From the IMG/VR virus record IMGVR_UViG_3300034685_000262, positions 1-33,661 of that record: DNA of 33,661 bases; one strand, written 5' to 3'. Under the pieces are notes generated by a model. The model saw only the letters and a program-made list of their open reading frames with translations. It searched no databases and was not told where the DNA came from. Shown here piece after piece: positions 30,601 to 33,661 of this stretch. Origin of the DNA: a virus. Position 1 is the stretch's first letter. The number at the start of each line of letters is the position of its first letter. Position numbers and translations under genes: made by a program.

Positions 30601-31385
30601 TGAAAGATTTATATTCTTTATATAACATGTCTAATATTGAAAGAGCGAAAAACGATAATGAATATTTAGGTGAGCTGATTGAAAATAACGTTAATCTCAT
30701 ATGGCACGCTATTCATAAATATATAAACATATCTAATAATGTATTAGAGACTTGTGGAGTTACAAGAGATGACTTGTTACAGTTGGGTAAAATTGGATTT
30801 ATTAAAGCTATAAGGGCTTTTGATACAACTAGAGGAGTTAAGTTTTCATCTTTTGCTGTTGTAGCTATTGTCAGAGAAATAAGATATTTTCTCAGAAGTA
30901 ATTTCAGTATTATAAAAGTGCCGAGGACTGTACAGGCATTAATAACAAATATTAAGAATTTGGAAGCTGATTTGGGATACCTGCCACCGCCCAAAGATTT
31001 AGCAGCATTCTTTGGCACTACAGAAAAACGTATAAAACAAGTTTTGAAAGTAGGTGAGTTTATTAAAAGTATCGATGAATCTAGTGATAATATGAATTAT
31101 GCAAATAATATTGAAAGCAATGAAAGAGTTGATTTAGCAGTTGAAGATAAGTTGTTTATAGATACCATAATAGAAACTGTTAAAGAAAAACTTACAGACA
31201 TTGAAATGGAGATATTAAAATTACAATTATCCGGCAACAACCAGTGTGATACTGCGAGGGACTTGGGTATTTCTAATATGAAAGTTAGTAGGACAGTTCA
31301 TAAAATTCGTTCAATATTAGAAAGTGAAAATTTTATTAATAAATATGGAAAGGATGATTTTTATGACCAAACAAGAAATGGTTAA
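30600..31385 (+). CDS. Sigma-70 family RNA polymerase sigma factor (SigF/SigG-like layout)
   Basis: 261 residues from TTG at 30600, 8 bases after AAGGTGGTGAT; a TTG at 30561 is in frame but precedes it. Region 2: DDLLQLGKIGFIKAIRAFDT and GVKFSSFAVVAIVREIRYFL, close to the core-binding and -10-melting helices. Region 3: IIKVPRTVQALITNI and PPKDLAAFFGTTEKRIKQVL. Region 4: LTDIEMEILKLQLSGNNQCD and ARDLGISNMKVSRTVHKI, a helix-turn-helix. The three-region layout and length fit SigB/F/G-like factors. It could direct late transcription. It overlaps the next gene by 23 bases. Confidence 0.85.
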   Translation: MKDLYSLYNMSNIERAKNDNEYLGELIENNVNLIWHAIHKYINISNNVLETCGVTRDDLLQLGKIGFIKAIRAFDTTRGVKFSSFAVVAIVREIRYFLRSNFSIIKVPRTVQALITNIKNLEADLGYLPPPKDLAAFFGTTEKRIKQVLKVGEFIKSIDESSDNMNYANNIESNERVDLAVEDKLFIDTIIETVKEKLTDIEMEILKLQLSGNNQCDTARDLGISNMKVSRTVHKIRSILESENFINKYGKDDFYDQTRNG

Positions 31386-31758
31386 TTTTATATTAACAGT
31401 ATGTGTAATTCCTTTAATAGGCACTGTTACTGCTTATTTAATTAGTTTTTTAAAGGTTAAAACATCTCAGCTTAAACAGGCTGTATCTGATAACGTGTGT
31501 CAGAAGTATATAGATATAGCCGTGGACATTGTTTCATCTGCTGTAATCACTGTTAACCAAACGTTTGTTGATGAGCTTAAAAAGGGTGGAAAATTTACTA
31601 AAGAACGCCAACAGGAAGCTTTTAATAAGTGTAAATCAATTATTCTCCTCATGCTTAGTGAAGAAGTCAAAAGGGTTATTTCGCTATTATATGGAGATTT
31701 AGATCGTTGGATAGATACTAAAATAGAAGCTTTTGTGAATATAGGTAAGAAAGTTTAA
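31363..31758 (+). CDS. LLH-type holin-like membrane protein
   Basis: 131 residues from ATG at 31363 after GGAAAGGATG; an in-frame ATG at 31324 lies deeper in the sigma gene. One N-terminal transmembrane segment (MVNFILTVCVIPLIGTVTAY) is followed by a long helical domain: YIDIAVDIVSSAVITVNQTF, GGKFTKERQQEAFNKCKSII. The pattern (one helix, then a paired-helix domain with a G-K-x-x-x-K-R-x-x-A/V-x-x turn) matches LLH-family phage holins. It is far from the endolysin, which is unusual, so another membrane role is possible. Confidence 0.6.
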   Translation: MTKQEMVNFILTVCVIPLIGTVTAYLISFLKVKTSQLKQAVSDNVCQKYIDIAVDIVSSAVITVNQTFVDELKKGGKFTKERQQEAFNKCKSIILLMLSEEVKRVISLLYGDLDRWIDTKIEAFVNIGKKV

Positions 31759-31765
31759 TACTGAA

Positions 31766-31798
31766 TTTAACTAAACCGGCTCTTTCTGACTATAAGTA
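31766..31798 (+). promoter_or_regulatory. Phage promoter-like box, copy 4
   Basis: TTTAACT (31766-31772), exactly 18 bases, TATAAGTA (31791-31798), upstream of the excisionase and integrase genes. The second box falls in the apex of the overlapping terminator hairpin, so the two functions may compete. Confidence 0.55.
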
Positions 31799-31821
31799 GT
31801 TAGGAAGAGCTTTATTTATTT
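31779..31821 (+). terminator. Rho-independent terminator after the sigma/holin genes
   Basis: GCTCTTTCTGACTA (31779-31792) pairs with TAGTTAGGAAGAGC (31797-31810), about 14 bp with two or three G-T pairs and a 4-base loop, followed by TTTATTTATTT. It ends the long replication and metabolism transcript before the integration genes. Confidence 0.75.
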
Positions 31822-31852
31822 AATCAAAAAATGTATAATAGGAGGTGTACTG

Positions 31853-32056
31853 ATGCACATTGAAAATACAATAAAGAGTTTAGACGAGTTGCCATTATCC
31901 CTTTCTGTTTCTGATGTGGCAAAGGTTTTGGGTATATCAAAACATAACGCTTATGTTTTATGTAGAAGCAAAGGTTTTCCTTCCGTAAGGGTGGGGAGGC
32001 GGATAATAGTACCAAAACCTGCTTTTCAAAAATGGATTGAGAATCCAAAAGCATAA
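31853..32056 (+). CDS. xis: Excisionase-like small DNA-binding protein
   Basis: 67 residues; ATG after AGGAGGTG. The sequence LSVSDVAKVLGISKHNAYVL, then CRSKGFPSVRVGRRIIVPKP and AFQKWIE, is the MerR-like winged helix-turn-helix (HTH_17) seen in excisionases and Tn916 Xis-like proteins. It lies 12 bases before the integrase gene with a terminator upstream, a standard recombination module. It probably binds attachment-site DNA and steers the integrase towards excision; a purely regulatory role is possible. Confidence 0.8.
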   Translation: MHIENTIKSLDELPLSLSVSDVAKVLGISKHNAYVLCRSKGFPSVRVGRRIIVPKPAFQKWIENPKA

Positions 32057-32068
32057 GGAGGTTTTACA

Positions 32069-33208
32069 ATGGCAAATAGAAGGGGTAATGGAGAAGGAAG
32101 TATCACTAAAGTGCGTGAAAACCTTTGGATGGGGCGTGTGATGATCGGGTATAAGTCTGATGGTAAACCAAACAGAAAAAGTATCTATGGTAAGACCCGT
32201 AAAGAAGTACAGGATAAACTGGTCGCATTGCTAAATGAAATTAATACTGGTACTTATGTTGAGCCAACAAAAATAACGTTAATACAATGGTTACAGGATT
32301 GGCTTAAAAAATATAAAAGTATAAAATTAAAGCCACTAACATACGATTTATACGAAATATTAATTCAAACAAGTATTAAATCGGAAATAGGTAACATATT
32401 GTTAAAAGATTTACGCCCTGCTCATATTCAAGGCTTTTATAATACTAAGTATAGTGATGGATATTCACCATCTACTATACGTAAATTCCATGCAGTACTG
32501 CGAGGGGCGTTAGAACAGGCAGTTAGAAATAATCTAATTCCACAAAACCCTGCATTACATGTAGAATTGCCTTCCATGGAACCAAAGGTGATAAAGGCAT
32601 TTACTCTGGAAGAACAAAAAAGGTTTGAAGAATGCGCCCGAAAATATCAATATTATCCCGCATTTATAGTCGCTTTGGATACTGGCCTGCGAATGAGTGA
32701 ATTGCTTGCTTTAAGGTGGGACGATATAGACTTGGTTAATGGATATGTAGTTGTAAACAAGAATTTAGTTTTTGTAAAGGACAGAGAAAACGACACAGGA
32801 AAGAATGTCTTTGTAGTTCAAAATACTACAAAGACAAAGAGTGGAAATAGAAAAATTCCACTTACACAAAGGGCATTGAAGTTATTAAAAGAGTTGAAAC
32901 TAAAGCAAGTAAGTAAGAGCGATATCGTATTTTGTAACAAGAAAGGTTCGTACATCCTAAAGAGAAATTTTCAAAGAACTTTTTACAATATAATAAAACA
33001 AGTTGGAATACCGAAGTGCGGGGTTCATACTTTAAGACACACATTTGCAACCAGGCTTTTTGAGAGAGGGGTCCCTGAAAAAACAATTAGCGATTTACTT
33101 GGGCATTCTTCTATCAGTTTTACGCTGGATACTTATACGCATGTCCTTCCAGATACAAAGCAAGATGCAATTAAAGTATTGGATGAAATATACCATTGTT
33201 GTAATTAA
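32069..33208 (+). CDS. int: Tyrosine integrase
   Basis: 379 residues; ATG after AAGGAGG. The N-terminal ~55 residues (GNGEGSITKVRENLWMGRVM, KPNRKSIYGKTRKEVQDKL) form an AP2-like arm-binding domain. A SAM-like core-binding domain follows (ITLIQWLQDWLKKYK). The catalytic domain has LDTGLRMSELLALRW (Arg I), HTLRHTFATRLF (His-x-x-Arg), LGHSSISFTLDTYTHV (His and the Tyr nucleophile). All catalytic residues are present. It integrates the phage into the tRNA-Lys gene whose 3' part lies 208 bases downstream. Length is normal for Tn916/phi-type integrases. Confidence 0.93.
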   Translation: MANRRGNGEGSITKVRENLWMGRVMIGYKSDGKPNRKSIYGKTRKEVQDKLVALLNEINTGTYVEPTKITLIQWLQDWLKKYKSIKLKPLTYDLYEILIQTSIKSEIGNILLKDLRPAHIQGFYNTKYSDGYSPSTIRKFHAVLRGALEQAVRNNLIPQNPALHVELPSMEPKVIKAFTLEEQKRFEECARKYQYYPAFIVALDTGLRMSELLALRWDDIDLVNGYVVVNKNLVFVKDRENDTGKNVFVVQNTTKTKSGNRKIPLTQRALKLLKELKLKQVSKSDIVFCNKKGSYILKRNFQRTFYNIIKQVGIPKCGVHTLRHTFATRLFERGVPEKTISDLLGHSSISFTLDTYTHVLPDTKQDAIKVLDEIYHCCN

Positions 33209-33212
33209 TGTG

Positions 33213-33403
33213 TACACCAATGTAAACCAAATAGTAAACCAATACAGATGATTTTATATAAATTTAAATGGTTTTAGATGAAATGAATTGTAACAATTAT
33301 GTAAAAAGTAAAATTATACCAAAAGGTTTTGGCAAGTAATATCAGTAAAATTCTGTATTACCAAGGCTTTTAGAAAATATCTGTTTTGGTTCAAATTGGT
33401 GTA
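33213..33403. repeat. Inverted 9-mers flanking the attachment region, possible integrase arm sites
   Basis: TACACCAAT (33213-33221) and ATTGGTGTA (33395-33403) are exact reverse complements. Related GTAAACCAA copies occur at 33222-33242. The 207 bases between the integrase stop and the tRNA fragment hold no gene. The layout fits arm-type binding sites. Confidence 0.45.
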
Positions 33404-33415
33404 TAAATCTGTAAT

Positions 33416-33467
33416 CACTTGACTTTTAATCAAGGTGTCCCGCGTTCGAGTCGCGGATGGCTCACCA
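33416..33467 (+). other. Attachment site: displaced 3' part of a tRNA-Lys(UUU) gene
   Basis: Anticodon stem CTTGA/TCAAG with loop CTTTTAA (33423-33429, anticodon UUU), a 5-base variable loop, T-arm CCGCG-TTCGAGT-CGCGG (33440-33456), acceptor strand ATGGCTC, then A and encoded CCA. The 5' acceptor strand and D-arm are absent upstream, where phage DNA continues. So this is only the 3' part, left behind by integration; the complete tRNA should be at the other prophage end. Confidence 0.85.
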
Positions 33468-33469
33468 AA

Positions 33470-33505
33470 ACCTTCTATGTATTAGCGTAGAGGGTTTTTA
33501 TTTTT
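33470..33505 (+). terminator. Host terminator following the tRNA-Lys 3' end
   Basis: ACCTTCTATG (33470-33479) pairs with CGTAGAGGGT (33486-33495), 10 bp with two G-T pairs, followed by TTTTTATTTTT. Natural terminator of the host tRNA gene, lying just beyond CCA. Confidence 0.8.
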
Positions 33506-33509
33506 GGGG

Positions 33510-33538
33510 GCAAACAGGGGGACAGGTACACTGTTTGC
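33510..33538. repeat. Small palindromic element in host flank
   Basis: GCAAACAG (33510-33517) and CTGTTTGC (33531-33538) are exact inverted repeats enclosing GGGGACAGGTACA. GGGGACAGG-type palindromes are often seen next to Y1 (REP-associated) transposase genes in Bacillota; that link is from memory and uncertain here. Confidence 0.4.
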
Positions 33539-33598
33539 TTAATAAAAGTATGAAAATTGGCGTATCTTTCAATACTTTTCCGGTAAACTTGCTTAGAG

Positions 33599-33661
33599 CT
33601 AAGCTTTGTTTCTTTCATTATCAGCTATTTTTCTTTCCTTTTTGCTGCGAATCTTTCCTAC
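33599..33661 (-). CDS. C-terminal end of a host gene, partial
   Basis: On the minus strand an open frame enters from the window edge and reads VGKIRSKKERKIADNERNKA before TAG at 33599-33601. Only 20 residues are visible, highly charged. It may be the end of a transposase linked to the palindrome nearby, but the stretch is too short to identify. Confidence 0.3.
   Translation of the reverse strand, partial: VGKIRSKKERKIADNERNKA

Noticed and set aside
33416-33467. Complete tRNA-Lys gene
   Set aside because: The 5' acceptor strand and D-arm are missing upstream, so it is only the 3' part at an attachment site.

Overview
The window is the right-hand part of an integrated temperate phage (prophage), plus about 190 bases of host chromosome at the far right. 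The DNA is AT-rich. Shine-Dalgarno sequences are strong, TTG and GTG starts are frequent, and the LexA operators have the GAAC-N4-GTTC form. The phage carries an oxygen-sensitive (class III) ribonucleotide reductase and an endolysin with an S-layer-homology segment. Together these suggest an anaerobic, low-GC Bacillota host, most likely a clostridium. No species can be named from the sequence alone.

Layout. (1) 1-6584: end of the late region, with two related tail or adhesin proteins, a repetitive fibre-like protein, a small membrane protein (possible holin) and an amidase endolysin. (2) 6649-7266: one minus-strand membrane-anchored accessory gene with its own sigma-A-type promoter. (3) 7267-8133: a non-coding, repeat-dense region with seven copies of a 20-24 bp motif in both orientations, a 19-bp tandem array and a GC-rich hairpin; it is the best origin or control-region candidate. 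(4) 8134-12840: small genes, a RepA/DnaD-like replication protein, a second winged-helix replication protein, a DnaC-like loader and a DnaB-like helicase. (5) 12862-14553: a promoter with two LexA boxes driving primase and a small sigma factor. (6) 14554-19679: a structured leader RNA, a gp32-like ssDNA-binding protein, an IS605 right-end/omegaRNA-like element without tnpB, and a family A DNA polymerase split by two group I introns, the second with a LAGLIDADG endonuclease gene. (7) 19694-26209: RecB/Cas4-like nuclease, ThyX-like protein, RusA resolvase, RecA, a PD-(D/E)XK resolvase-like nuclease, a YopX-family protein and many small genes, two of them broken. (8) 26255-31758: an SD-masking hairpin, a second omegaRNA-like element, NrdD/NrdG, dUTPase, a DUF5664-type dATP/dGTP diphosphohydrolase, a second sigma factor and an LLH-like holin. 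(9) 31853-33208: excisionase-like protein and tyrosine integrase. (10) 33416-33467: the displaced 3' part of a tRNA-Lys(UUU) gene, which marks the phage-host junction.

How it may work together. The phage encodes nearly a full replisome (initiator-like proteins, loader, helicase, primase, SSB, polymerase), a recombination set, and its own nucleotide-pool enzymes suited to anaerobic growth. The primase-sigma operon looks directly SOS-controlled, because one LexA box fills the spacer of a consensus promoter. Four non-coding sites share TTTAACT-N18-TATAAGTA with identical spacing. I infer, without proof, that they are phage promoters read by one of the two phage sigma factors, giving a cascade from DNA damage to lytic transcription.

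The most unusual content is RNA. There are two stand-alone omegaRNA-like elements whose scaffold is about 83% identical over 63 bases although the tnpB reading frame has gone, a pseudoknotted leader before the ssDNA-binding protein, two self-splicing introns in the polymerase, and a long hairpin masking a ribosome-binding site. All functional calls are from reading the sequence; no database search was run.
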